From: Eubacterium ramulus ATCC 29099
GTDB lineage: Bacteria > Bacillota > Clostridia > Lachnospirales > Lachnospiraceae
Assembly: GCF_000469345.1 (NCBI RefSeq)
Contig: NZ_KI271108.1
Location: 103,798-146,950 of the forward strand
Length of the DNA: 43,153 nucleotides
Direction: 5' to 3'
A program made the translations under genes and the position numbers. The first letter of the stretch is position 1; every line of letters starts with the position of its first letter. Shown in pieces: positions 25,690 through 34,259 of this stretch. Below the pieces are notes generated by a model. It made no database searches, had not been told where the DNA came from, and saw only the letters and a list, made by a program, of their open reading frames with translations.

Positions 25690-25962
25690 ATGGAGCGAAT
25701 GTATGGAATTGCAGCCATAACCAGTGTCTGTATTCTGGTGATCTTGATTGGTGTATTGAAGAAAAATGCCGAAGTTCTCTTGAATTTCGCGGCTCGGACG
25801 GTGGTGTGTTTTCTATGTTCCCACTTTCTGAACAGCTTCTTTCTGGCACGGGGGCTGGATGTGGCGGTAGGGATTAATCTTATCAGCTTTTTGACATATG
25901 GAACCCTTGGTATCAGTGGAATGGCAGCACTTTATGGCATTTTATTTTTACAATTGTTGTGA
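25690..25962 (+). CDS. BofA-like pro-sigma-K processing inhibitor family protein
   Basis: A 90-residue protein with two or three hydrophobic segments. It ends in the BofA signature region INLISFLTYGTLGISGMAAL (about residues 63-82). In Bacillus, BofA holds the SpoIVFB protease inactive in the forespore outer membrane until sigma-K is needed. Lachnospiraceae carry BofA-like genes with and without sporulation, so the role here is uncertain. The ribosome site is weak. It is followed by the tad operon promoter, so it is a separate unit. Confidence 0.75.
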   Translation: MERMYGIAAITSVCILVILIGVLKKNAEVLLNFAARTVVCFLCSHFLNSFFLARGLDVAVGINLISFLTYGTLGISGMAALYGILFLQLL

Positions 25963-25999
25963 TATTGCACAAAGGGAAAAATGGCATAAAAAAGAGGGG

Positions 26000-26028
26000 T
26001 AGACAGTAGGGAAAAAACATCCTATAAT
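26000..26028 (+). promoter_or_regulatory. tad operon promoter
   Basis: TAGACA (26000-26005) and a perfect TATAAT (26023-26028) are 17 bp apart, ending 27 bp before the first tad start codon. Confidence 0.7.
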
Positions 26029-26055
26029 CGGTCTCACAAAGGAGGCGGAACGTAT

Positions 26056-26586
26056 GTGAGACTTATTCAGATTAGTGTGACATCGGTCTGGCTGCTTCGG
26101 GCAGTGGAAATGGATTTTGCCCGGGGAAAGATCAGAAATCGATGGTTGATGATGGGAATACTACTGGGCGTGGTGCTTTGGATTCCCGGAATGAAAGAGG
26201 CAGGTTTTCCGGAATTACTGGGAGGACTGTTATTGCCGGTACTTATCTGTTGGATCCCGTTTCGAATGCGGGGCTTGGGAGCCGGTGATATTAAATTATT
26301 ATGTGTAGTTGGCTGCTTAAATGGCAGTCGGGATATTATCTATTGTATCTGTATTTCTTTCCTGCTTGCAGCAGGATTCTCATTCGGCAGATTGCTGAAT
26401 CGAAAGCAGTTTCGGACAAGTATGCGAAGCTGTATTCAATATTTTCGACGAATTGCAGCACTTGGAAAAATTGTTTCTTATGACGGAAGAAAAGTGCCCG
26501 GACATCAAATTCATTTTTCTGCATTTATCCTTTTGGGATATGCAGCAGTTCTGGGGGTGAATCTGTGCAAATTTATACCATTGTAA
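26056..26586 (+). CDS. tadV: Prepilin peptidase, A24 family (TadV/CpaA-like)
   Basis: A 176-residue membrane aspartic protease that trims the Flp prepilin leader. The two catalytic Asp regions are AVEMDFARGKIRN (about 17-29) and GLGAGDIKLL (about 73-82, the GxGD motif). It has about five hydrophobic segments. The start is GTG 26056, with AAAGGAGGCGG upstream. An ATG at 26053 in the same frame is followed immediately by TGA, so translation cannot begin there. It is the first gene of the pilus operon and overlaps tadZ by 22 bp. Confidence 0.85.
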   Translation: MRLIQISVTSVWLLRAVEMDFARGKIRNRWLMMGILLGVVLWIPGMKEAGFPELLGGLLLPVLICWIPFRMRGLGAGDIKLLCVVGCLNGSRDIIYCICISFLLAAGFSFGRLLNRKQFRTSMRSCIQYFRRIAALGKIVSYDGRKVPGHQIHFSAFILLGYAAVLGVNLCKFIPL

Positions 26587-27605
26587 TTGGTGGTCTGGAA
26601 AAATCTTATATGCAAAAGCTGGTGTTGTATCTCAATGAACGACTGGGGAAAAGTGCCCGGGTGGAACTGTTGGAACACTGGGAAATACCAGAGCAACCGG
26701 AAGTTTGGGAAATGAAAAAACAATCAGTGGGAGGGCCCATGGAGGGTAGTAAATGCTGGGATACGGGAATTGGTTCAGAGGCATTTATTACTTATCTGAC
26801 AGAACAGCATCTGGTAAATCATACCTTGACGGTGACAGCACAGAAATGTACGGAGAAGGGTACGGAGAAGGCTGTTGTGTATCAATATCAGCCCAGGGAC
26901 TGTCTGTATCGTGAGATTGTTTCAAAATGTCCGATGAATGTCGGAGGAAGACAAAAAGTGGAGCAGGAAGGCGGTAGACAGCGGTGGATGGTATTTACCG
27001 GAGAGGGGCAGAGTGGAGTACTTATGGCATTTTCGTTGTTTTACGCCTGGATGCTATCAGAGACAAAGAAAGTGTTGTATGTCAATTTTACAGAATGCAG
27101 TGGAATGACGGAATTGTTTGAACTGGTGGAACAGCCGGAAGATTTCAGTGACTTTCTGCTTGCTCTGCGCAGGCAGTCCGCAGCTTCCCTGGCATGCTAT
27201 ACCGGGCGGATCGATGAACTGGAATATCTGATTCCGGCAGATAATCCGCAGATTTTGAGAGAACTGACAGAAGCGGATATGAACCGCTTACTTGTAAGTA
27301 TTGCACAGGCAGATCAGTATGAGTTGGTTGTGTTTACTCTGGGAACGCTGGTGTGTGGTTGTGAACAGATCTTTTTACAGGCAGAATCGAGGATTCATTT
27401 GTGCGGGATGCATCTGATGGAGCAGTGTGCAGGCCGGGAAAAGAAGCGGTTTGTCAGCAGATGCGCACCAGGCAGAGAAGATGTTATGAAGCGGATCGTT
27501 CTTCCTGAGATGAAGTGTGAACATACTGGGGTCACGTTGTTATATGAATGGCGTGAGACGGAACCTGGGCGGCTGGCAGCAGAACTTATTTCAGCCGGGG
27601 ATTGA
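26565..27605 (+). CDS. tadZ: TadZ/CpaE-like pilus assembly protein
   Basis: A 346-residue MinD/ParA-superfamily protein, by position and layout the TadZ that places the pilus machine at the cell surface. An N-terminal receiver-like part (about 1-60) precedes an ATPase-like part (about 140-340). The P-loop position reads FTGEGQSGVLMAFSL and lacks the usual GKT/GKS lysine, so ATP hydrolysis is doubtful; atypical TadZ proteins are known. The start is GTG 26565, inside the tadV gene. Sequence support is weaker than for tadA, and the call depends on synteny. Confidence 0.7.
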   Translation: MQIYTIVIGGLEKSYMQKLVLYLNERLGKSARVELLEHWEIPEQPEVWEMKKQSVGGPMEGSKCWDTGIGSEAFITYLTEQHLVNHTLTVTAQKCTEKGTEKAVVYQYQPRDCLYREIVSKCPMNVGGRQKVEQEGGRQRWMVFTGEGQSGVLMAFSLFYAWMLSETKKVLYVNFTECSGMTELFELVEQPEDFSDFLLALRRQSAASLACYTGRIDELEYLIPADNPQILRELTEADMNRLLVSIAQADQYELVVFTLGTLVCGCEQIFLQAESRIHLCGMHLMEQCAGREKKRFVSRCAPGREDVMKRIVLPEMKCEHTGVTLLYEWRETEPGRLAAELISAGD

Positions 27606-27633
27606 AGTAAAGGGAACATAAACATTCCCCTTA

Positions 27634-27669
27634 CCCACCGCTTAGTGCTCTATACACTTGAAGCGAGGG
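27634..27669 (+). other. Intercistronic hairpin between tadZ and tadA
   Basis: Nested stems CGCTT/AAGCG and AGTG/CACT, closed by CCC/GGG, sit around a 7-base loop. There is no T-run, so it is not a normal terminator. It lies in a 108-bp gap within an otherwise closely packed operon and may be an RNA-processing or stability element. Confidence 0.5.
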
Positions 27670-27713
27670 AGTACATTGTCTGGGAGTGATATTACAGAAG
27701 AAAGGGGGAAATT

Positions 27714-29009
27714 ATGCAGGAAAAGGAAGCAGTCTGGCAGGAGATTCGAAATCGGGTTTTTCAAAATATGGATCTGTCCGGAGAAATATCGGACAAAGAG
27801 CTGAAACGGATGATCGCGGAGGAAGTGCGGCAGTTTGGCAAAGTACACTTACTGTCCTTGCATGCGCGCGAAACTTGTGAAGAACAGATTTTCAATTCTT
27901 TTCGGAAGCTGGATATCTTACAGGAACTGCTGGATGATCCGGAGGTTACTGAGATTATGGTTAATGGTGCAGCACATATTTTTTATGAAAAACAAGGTGT
28001 GCTTTATCCATGGGAAAAAGGGCAGCTTTCGGAAGAACGGCTGCGGGATATGATACAGCAGATGGTGGGTGCTGCAGACCGCATTGTCAATGAGGCACAG
28101 CCAATTGTGGATACGAGACTTCCGGATGGCTCCCGTGTCAATATTGTTTTGCAACCGGTATCGTTGGATGGTTCCTGTATTTCAATCCGAAAATTTTGTG
28201 GAATACCAATGAATCTTGCGTATCTGGTGCAGTCAGAAGCTATATCAGAGGAAGCGGCGGAGCTGCTGAAACTGCTGGTAAAGGCGGGATACAATATTTT
28301 TATTTCAGGAGGGACAGGTTCCGGAAAGACGACATTTCTCAATGCACTTTCGGAATATATACCAGAGGGGGAGCGTGTCATTACCATAGAAGATTCTGCA
28401 GAACTTCAGTTGAACAATATAAAAAATCTGGTGCGGCTTGAGACGCGTCCGGCAAATGGACAGGGTGCACAGGAAATTAGTATCCGGGATCTGATCCGCA
28501 CGGCTCTGCGTATGCGGCCGGACCGCATTATTGTGGGAGAAGTCCGCGGAGCAGAGGCACTGGATATGCTGCAGGCTATGAATACCGGCCATGATGGAAG
28601 TCTGAGCACCGGTCATGCAAATAGCAGCAGGGATATGCTGCTGCGCCTGGAAACGATGGCGTTGATGGGAAGCATGCAGCTTCCGATAGCTGCTATCCGA
28701 CGGCAGATTGCTTCTGCAATTGATATTCTGGTGCACCTTGGAAGGGTGCGGGATGGAACCAGGAAGGTGCTTCAGATCAGTGAAATTCTGGGAATGGATC
28801 AGGAGGAAATTGCGATGAAACCGTTGTTTGTGTTTTCGGAAACGGGAGGAAAAGGAGCGGGTGTACATGGTATCTGGAAGAAAGAAGGCGACCTTCAGTT
28901 CCGGAAAAAACTGGAAGAAAAAGGACTTGTCAGTGAAAGTATTGAAACAAAAGACGGACAGGCGGTACAGGATGAAACAATGGAAACGGGGGACGAAAGA
29001 AAGAAGTAG
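27714..29009 (+). CDS. tadA: TadA/CpaF secretion ATPase
   Basis: A 431-residue type II/IV secretion ATPase that powers Flp pilus assembly. The N-terminal part (about 60-170) includes [14 protein letters not shown]. The Walker A is [10 protein letters not shown] (about 199-208), the Asp-box/Walker B region is [16 protein letters not shown] (about 265-280), and the His-box is [14 protein letters not shown] (about 289-302). All catalytic elements are intact. The start follows GAAAGGGGG. The final 50 residues show the usual TadA tail and overlap the start of tadB by 38 bp. Confidence 0.95.
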   Translation: MQEKEAVWQEIRNRVFQNMDLSGEISDKELKRMIAEEVRQFGKVHLLSLHARETCEEQIFNSFRKLDILQELLDDPEVTEIMVNGAAHIFYEKQGVLYPWEKGQLSEERLRDMIQQMVGAADRIVNEAQPIVDTRLPDGSRVNIVLQPVSLDGSCISIRKFCGIPMNLAYLVQSEAISEEAAELLKLLVKAGYNIFISGGTGSGKTTFLNALSEYIPEGERVITIEDSAELQLNNIKNLVRLETRPANGQGAQEISIRDLIRTALRMRPDRIIVGEVRGAEALDMLQAMNTGHDGSLSTGHANSSRDMLLRLETMALMGSMQLPIAAIRRQIASAIDILVHLGRVRDGTRKVLQISEILGMDQEEIAMKPLFVFSETGGKGAGVHGIWKKEGDLQFRKKLEEKGLVSESIETKDGQAVQDETMETGDERKK

Positions 29010-29730
29010 GAGATATGTTTCAGAAGCATATGTGCAGACGCTGGCAGCAGCGGCTGGGATCAGTATGATCACGGCATTTCTTTTTTATCGTTCGGTATGG
29101 GGCATGTGCACATTTTTTGTTTTTGCACCATTGTGCCTGAAGTTTCGCCAAAAAAGGGAGGCTGCCAGAAGAGAAGTACAGATACAAAAGGAGTTTCTGA
29201 CGGCAATGGAATCTGTTTCCGGTGCATTGATGGCCGGTTATTCTCTGGAATCTGCCTGGAAATATGCCCAGCAGGAAACGGAGCAGATGTATGGGATACA
29301 GGGTATTTTCAGCAGGGAATTACGACAGCTGAATCAGAAACTTTTCATGCATGAACCGATGGAGCAGCTGTTATACGAATTGGCAGAGCGATGTGACAAC
29401 GAAGAAATTTATCATTTTGCAGAAATTTTATTGTATGCAAAGCGAAGCGGAGGAAATATGACAGAAATTATTCACAGAACCGTGTGTCGCATGCAGGAGA
29501 AGCATGAGGTTTTGCGGGAAATTACAGCAAATGTGGCTGCAAAGCGTGCGGAACAGAAAATGATGATGCTCCTGTTACCGCTGATGCTGTGGTTCCTGAC
29601 GGTGAGCTCGCCGGAATATACGGGTGCGTTGTATGGAAATCCGGCTGGGGTTCTGGTGATGAGCGGATGTCTGGCAGGATATCTGGGAGCTTTGTTTTGG
29701 GCAGAGAAGATTGTAGATATTCCAGTCTGA
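28972..29730 (+). CDS. tadB: TadB-like inner membrane platform protein (T2SS GspF domain)
   Basis: A 252-residue protein. Two hydrophobic segments lie near residues 18-55, then a GspF domain (about 75-200) with FLTAMESVSGALMAGYSLES, then a further pair of hydrophobic segments. It is the membrane partner of the TadA ATPase. The start is uncertain: ATG 28972 gives a normal family N-terminus, but ATG 28867 has the better ribosome site (AAGGAG). Using that start would overlap tadA by 143 bp and add an unusual basic extension. Confidence 0.8.
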   Translation: MKQWKRGTKERSRRYVSEAYVQTLAAAAGISMITAFLFYRSVWGMCTFFVFAPLCLKFRQKREAARREVQIQKEFLTAMESVSGALMAGYSLESAWKYAQQETEQMYGIQGIFSRELRQLNQKLFMHEPMEQLLYELAERCDNEEIYHFAEILLYAKRSGGNMTEIIHRTVCRMQEKHEVLREITANVAAKRAEQKMMMLLLPLMLWFLTVSSPEYTGALYGNPAGVLVMSGCLAGYLGALFWAEKIVDIPV

Positions 29731-29745
29731 AGAAAAGGGGGCATT

Positions 29746-30963
29746 TTGGATCGGATATTAAAGGAGCATAGAAAAAGTATTTTGACGGCAGTTGTATTTG
29801 TACTGCTTGCTGTACTGATGTGGCTGCGACAGTCGGCAGACAGCCATACGGAAATTCTTACCCGGGAAAAACCTGGGGGAAGTGTCAGACAGGAACAGAT
29901 TATCTGTCAGACCGGGGATGGTGTGACGCAGGAACTGGAATTGGAAATACATCCGCAGGAATATTCCGAACAGGAAACGGAGGAATATGTGAGACAGGCA
30001 GTATCACTCTGGGAACAGGAGTATTTGGGAGAGAATGATTCAGAGAAAGCGATATACGAAGCACTGAAACTACCGGATACAATGATGGATGGAATGGTAA
30101 CGGTTTCTTATGAGAGCAGCGAGTATGATATTTTACATGAGGATGGAAGCGTTTCACTGGAATCGGTTCCGGATGAAGGGATTCTGGTGGAATTGCAGGC
30201 GACATTTACCTGCCAGAAGTATATACAGACAGAAATCCGCTCTCTGCAGGTGATTCTGCCGCCCAAAGGAAGCCGGGCATGGTTTCAGGTACAGGTTGCC
30301 CGGGCGATAGAAAAGGCCGAACAGAGCAGTCGGAAAGCGCCTGAGGTCCAGCTGCCGGAACAGATTGCGGGCAGTACGATTTCCTGGATGAAACCGAAGT
30401 CAAAGGAGTGGATGGCGGTGTTGTTGGTAGGAACATGCGTTGTCTTTGTATTGGAGTGGAGAAAGAAAGAGAGGAAGCGGCAGGCAGAAAAGCTGCGTCA
30501 GAGAAAGCTGCAAAGGGAATATCCTCAGCTGGTGGAACAGCTGGCTTTGCTGATTGGATCAGGAATGACAATCCGCCGGGCATGGGAACGTATTTTGTGG
30601 ATGGAAGAGAGAATGCAGAAAGTACGTGGAAGTCAGACTCATTTGTTTCAGGCGGAGATGCAGATTACTTATCAGGAGATGCAGAAAGGGTGTGGTGAGA
30701 AAGAGGCATATGAGCGGTTTGGACAGCGGATCGGGATGACAGAATACCGCAGGCTTTCTTCTCTGCTGGCAAGAAATCTGGAAAAGGGAACAAGAAATCT
30801 GTGTGATCTGCTTTCGGCGGAATCACAGGAGGCCTGGGAAAACAGAAAATTTCAGGCAAAAAAACTGGGTGAAGAAGCAGGGATGAAGCTACTGTTTCCA
30901 ATGTTGCTGCTTTTCGTACTGATTTTGATAATACTGCTGTATCCGGCAATAAATAAGTTCTGA
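29746..30963 (+). CDS. tadC: TadC-like platform protein with added extracytoplasmic N-terminal domain
   Basis: A 405-residue protein. An N-terminal membrane helix (about 12-25) is followed by a soluble acidic domain of about 190 residues, predicted outside, then a helix at about 223-238. A C-terminal GspF domain (about 265-405) follows, with LVEQLALLIGSGMTIRRAWE and a final hydrophobic segment LLFPMLLLFVLILIILLYP. TadC proteins are usually around 300 residues without such an outside domain, so this is an extended form. The start is TTG 29746, preceded by AAAAGGGGG. It lies 15 bp after tadB. Confidence 0.8.
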   Translation: MDRILKEHRKSILTAVVFVLLAVLMWLRQSADSHTEILTREKPGGSVRQEQIICQTGDGVTQELELEIHPQEYSEQETEEYVRQAVSLWEQEYLGENDSEKAIYEALKLPDTMMDGMVTVSYESSEYDILHEDGSVSLESVPDEGILVELQATFTCQKYIQTEIRSLQVILPPKGSRAWFQVQVARAIEKAEQSSRKAPEVQLPEQIAGSTISWMKPKSKEWMAVLLVGTCVVFVLEWRKKERKRQAEKLRQRKLQREYPQLVEQLALLIGSGMTIRRAWERILWMEERMQKVRGSQTHLFQAEMQITYQEMQKGCGEKEAYERFGQRIGMTEYRRLSSLLARNLEKGTRNLCDLLSAESQEAWENRKFQAKKLGEEAGMKLLFPMLLLFVLILIILLYPAINKF

Positions 30964-31059
30964 TGAACAGAAGAATGTTGATAACATTCTTAAACTGATA
31001 TAAGACGGAAAGAAAATGGAAATGAAAGAAAGGGTTTATTATACGAGAGGAGATGCAAG

Positions 31060-31242
31060 ATGAAAAAAGAATGGTTGCAGGAAATGAAACGATTTTGTGA
31101 AGAAGAATCCGGTGTTGGTGTAGTGGAAATCATCCTTGTGCTGGTCGTGATCGTGGGGCTTATCCTCATATTTAAGAAGCAGTTGACCAGTCTGGTTAAT
31201 AAGGCATTCAGCAACATTAATGATAAAGCGGGAACGTTATAA
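31060..31242 (+). CDS. flp: Flp-type major pilin precursor
   Basis: A 60-residue type IVb prepilin. A positively charged and polar leader ends at Gly18, giving the cleavage site ESG/VGVVE with the conserved Glu at mature position 5. A hydrophobic helix IILVLVVIVGLILIF and a short polar tail follow. It matches the Flp1-like group of Gram-positive tad loci. GAGAGGAG is the ribosome site. It is placed directly before the DUF5702-type gene, with no gap. Confidence 0.9.
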   Translation: MKKEWLQEMKRFCEEESGVGVVEIILVLVVIVGLILIFKKQLTSLVNKAFSNINDKAGTL

Positions 31243-32718
31243 ATGAGGAAGAACGGAAGTGTTACCGTATTTTTTGTATTATTGCTGGTACTTCTTGCAT
31301 CTGTGCTGTTTGCTTTTCTGGAAGCTGCGCGGGTAAGCTGTCTGAAAGCAGAGGCCCATTTGTGCACAGGTCAGGCTGCTGATGCGGTCAGGGCATCTTA
31401 TCAGCCGGAATTATGGAAGGATTATCACTTGCTGTTCTGGCAGCAGAGCGGAACAGATGTGGATAGATTTGCAGATTTATATCAACTGCAAAAAGATATG
31501 GTTGAGAAAAATCAGGCGGTGAATGTATCGCATAATAATTTCTTCTTCCTTCCGGTGCATAGTCGCGCCATTACGGTAGAACAGTATCAGCTGGCTACGG
31601 ATAGCGGTGGTCTGGCATTTCGAAATCAGGCGGCGGATTGGGTAAAAAAGACGATTGCCGGAGACAGTATAGATCTGATATGGAAGGTGGTTACAAATGC
31701 AGAAACAGAACAGTTGGAACAAAGCGGAATCAGGCAGGAACAGGAAGTGGAAGATGTCCTGGAACAATATGGCAGTAAATCGGAAGCCAGTGGAACTTTA
31801 CCGGGAGAGCAGAATCCGCCGGAGGCAGAGCTTCCGTCCCAACCAGAGCTGTCGGGTTTACAGGAGGATCCACTGATCTGGATGAAAAAGGTACAAAAGA
31901 AAGGGATACTGGATCTTGTGATGGATGGAAATAAGATTTCTGAAAAAGAGACAGACTGGTCAGAGGCCGTGGACAGCAGGCAGCTGCAAAGTGGAAACTG
32001 GACAGAACAGGCATCTTCCGGTTCTGTGGAACGGATGTTATTTCATTTGTACTGTCAGGGACATTTTTTCAATGTGACACGAAATGGGAATGAGAAAAAA
32101 CTGAATTATGAGATGGAATATCTGATCGGGGGAAAAACGTCGGATGTGGCGAATCTGAAAGTGGTGGTTCGGCGATTGCTTTTGATACGGGAAGGAATAA
32201 ATCTGGCATATCTGGAAACAGATGTACAGAAAAGTCAGGAAGCATTGACACTGGCACTTGGGGTTACATCTGCAGTGGGAAATCCAGAACTGGCAGAACC
32301 GGTGAAACATGCCATTCTTGCGGCATGGGCATATGCAGAATCTGTCAGTGATGTGCGTATTTTGCTGGATGGGGGACATGTTTCCCTGATAAAGACAGAA
32401 GCGCAGTGGCGCACCAGCCTGGAGCATGTTGGTGATTGTCTGAATGCTTCTGCTGATGAAACTTCCAGAGAAGGGCTTGGATATGAAAGTTATCTGCAGA
32501 TTCTGCTCTGGACGGTTTCAGAAGAAAAAATAACCATGCGGGCTATGAACCTGATTGAAAAAAATCTTGACGTCCGAATGGACAATATGGTGAGCCGGAT
32601 GACCTGTTCTTATGAGTATGAGGCAGTACCTCTGTTTTGGAGTTTTGTACAGATCGGGAATGGAAGACTGACATCTTATTATTTCAGCAATCAGGCCCAG
32701 ATCCTGTTTGGATTGTAA
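31243..32718 (+). CDS. DUF5702-type Tad-associated pseudopilin-like protein
   Basis: A 491-residue protein with a short N-terminal leader and one hydrophobic helix (GSVTVFFVLLLVLLASVLFA), then EAARVSCLKAEAHL, the pattern of DUF5702/TadG-like proteins. The rest is a large extracytoplasmic domain with Gln/Glu/Ser-rich stretches near residues 165-215. The GSVTVFF motif resembles a prepilin cleavage site but lacks the Glu at +5. It is probably a surface or tip component of the pilus. It follows the pilin gene immediately. Confidence 0.75.
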   Translation: MRKNGSVTVFFVLLLVLLASVLFAFLEAARVSCLKAEAHLCTGQAADAVRASYQPELWKDYHLLFWQQSGTDVDRFADLYQLQKDMVEKNQAVNVSHNNFFFLPVHSRAITVEQYQLATDSGGLAFRNQAADWVKKTIAGDSIDLIWKVVTNAETEQLEQSGIRQEQEVEDVLEQYGSKSEASGTLPGEQNPPEAELPSQPELSGLQEDPLIWMKKVQKKGILDLVMDGNKISEKETDWSEAVDSRQLQSGNWTEQASSGSVERMLFHLYCQGHFFNVTRNGNEKKLNYEMEYLIGGKTSDVANLKVVVRRLLLIREGINLAYLETDVQKSQEALTLALGVTSAVGNPELAEPVKHAILAAWAYAESVSDVRILLDGGHVSLIKTEAQWRTSLEHVGDCLNASADETSREGLGYESYLQILLWTVSEEKITMRAMNLIEKNLDVRMDNMVSRMTCSYEYEAVPLFWSFVQIGNGRLTSYYFSNQAQILFGL

Positions 32719-32746
32719 AAGTTGTATGGGAGGAGGGTATATTGCA

Positions 32747-33664
32747 GTGCTTTTGCCAAAAAAACAGAATAAAAAAAATTACAAATCTCTCTCTGGCATC
32801 TATCTAAAATCGCGGCATGAGTCTCCAGCAAATTCCAGCGATAAGTCTGAATCAGTAAACTGCGCAAAAGCATTGCAATATGCCCGTCTCCCGGGAAGTC
32901 TGACAGTGGAAGCAGCCTTTGTGGCTCCGTGGATTATTCTGGCAGCTATCGTATTATGCAGCTTATTTTCAGTACTCAGGGGAGAACTTTATATGTCAGC
33001 GGCGTTGCATAATGCTGCAAGAATCATGGCTGCAGAAGTAACTGAAATTGAGCATAAAGAAAACATATCAGATGATGTGCCGGCGGATACAAACATCGTT
33101 TCACATATACGCCTGCGTTATCTGGTGCAGAAAGAATTACGCGGAATGGGATGGAAAGAGGAAGAAAATTCCGGAATGATATCAGAAATATCTTTTCGGG
33201 ACAGTAATTTCTCCGGAGACGAAATAATTGCATGTGTTTCTTATCAGATCTGTATGCCGGTTTCTTTTGGGCAATGGGGGCATCTGCCGGTGAAACACCA
33301 GGTGGTATGTAAAAAATGGACAGGGAGAAAAGAGCATGGCAGTGGAACAGGAGATAGTGAGTATGTCTTTGTTACACCATATGGAACCGCATATCATGTC
33401 AGTTTGAGCTGCCCTTATCTGGATCTGTCTGTCAAAAGTGTATCGGAGGCAGGGGTGAAATCATTGCGTAATAAAGACGGTGGTATTTACTATCCGTGCA
33501 GCTGTGTGAAACATAAAAACAGTAACGTTTATGTGACTGATTATGGGACATTTTATCATGAAAATCCGGGATGTTACAGGTTAAAGAGGAGTGTGTCAAA
33601 AATTTTCAGGTCAGAAACTGGTTCCCGTCATCCGTGCAATAAGTGTACAACTTATGCAAAATAA
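32747..33664 (+). CDS. TadE-like pseudopilin with duplicated Cys/His module
   Basis: A 306-residue protein. The likely GTG start at 32747 has GGAGGAGG 9 bp upstream; an earlier TTG (32708) overlaps the previous gene. A basic leader of about 50 residues precedes a TadE-type motif LPGSLTVEAAFVAP and a hydrophobic helix. The C-terminal 100 residues hold two similar modules (from about residues 206 and 261), each with V-T-x-Y-G-T-x-Y-H, then a Cys, then P-C-x-x-C or P-C-S-C. This resembles the Ada-type zinc-binding layout. A metal-binding, surface-exposed pseudopilin is the best reading. Confidence 0.75.
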   Translation: MLLPKKQNKKNYKSLSGIYLKSRHESPANSSDKSESVNCAKALQYARLPGSLTVEAAFVAPWIILAAIVLCSLFSVLRGELYMSAALHNAARIMAAEVTEIEHKENISDDVPADTNIVSHIRLRYLVQKELRGMGWKEEENSGMISEISFRDSNFSGDEIIACVSYQICMPVSFGQWGHLPVKHQVVCKKWTGRKEHGSGTGDSEYVFVTPYGTAYHVSLSCPYLDLSVKSVSEAGVKSLRNKDGGIYYPCSCVKHKNSNVYVTDYGTFYHENPGCYRLKRSVSKIFRSETGSRHPCNKCTTYAK

Positions 33665-33774
33665 TGATGTGAGTGTCAGAGAATAGAGAAGTAGAGCAGG
33701 CGTATGGTAGAAATCTGTTTGCCCAAAATGATGTGAACAGGAGTGTAAATCCCTGCGTAAAAAAGGAACATAAA

Positions 33775-34206
33775 ATGACAAAATACGATGTGAGTGAAAT
33801 TTTATGCCTGATATTTCTATATCTGTGCAGCCGGGAAGATTATAGATATAAGGCATTGACGGTACATAAAATAGGGATATTTGGGTGTGCAGGACTGGTC
33901 TATACGCTGGCAGCAGATACGATGTCTGTGCAGAGTATGATGGCAGGAGCAGGGTTGGGTGGCATGGTAATCTTAGTTTCCAGATGTAGTCCGGATTGGC
34001 TTGGGGAAGGAGACGGATGGATGTTTGTGGTGACAGGGCTGTTTTTGGGGGGCAGACAAAATCTGGCGATATTGTGCATTGCAATGTTTTTGAGTGGCAT
34101 TTATTGCCTGCTCGGAGTATTGCTGAAAAAGTATCAGAAAACAGATCATGTTGCGCTGGCTCCTTTTGTGTTGGCAGCAGAAGTCGTGCTGTTGTACCTG
34201 AAATGA
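33775..34206 (+). CDS. Second prepilin peptidase-like protein, A24 family
   Basis: A 143-residue membrane protein with about five hydrophobic segments. The first catalytic Asp is in SREDYRYKALTV (about 19-30) and the second in the GEGDGWMF motif (about 78-85). The C-terminal LAPFVLAAEVVLLYL is typical of A24 enzymes. ATG 33775 has an AAAGGA site; an upstream GTG at 33673 gives an implausible polar extension. This is a second A24-type enzyme in one operon, distinct from the one at 26056. Confidence 0.8.
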   Translation: MTKYDVSEILCLIFLYLCSREDYRYKALTVHKIGIFGCAGLVYTLAADTMSVQSMMAGAGLGGMVILVSRCSPDWLGEGDGWMFVVTGLFLGGRQNLAILCIAMFLSGIYCLLGVLLKKYQKTDHVALAPFVLAAEVVLLYLK

Positions 34207-34214
34207 ATGAAAAG

Positions 34215-34247
34215 GCGCAACAAGTATCACATGCATTCGACTGGAAT
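34215..34247 (+). repeat. Partial repeat B (3' tail)
   Basis: CAAGTATCACATGCATTCGA and the following bases align with 7585-7611 of repeat B, with five or six differences. Only the tail is present, between two tad genes. Confidence 0.5.
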
Positions 34248-34259
34248 AAATAGAAAGAT

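Noticed and set aside
28305-29072. 255-residue minus-strand open frame across tadA/tadB
   Set aside because: It is antisense to conserved ATPase motifs and its product has no domain character.
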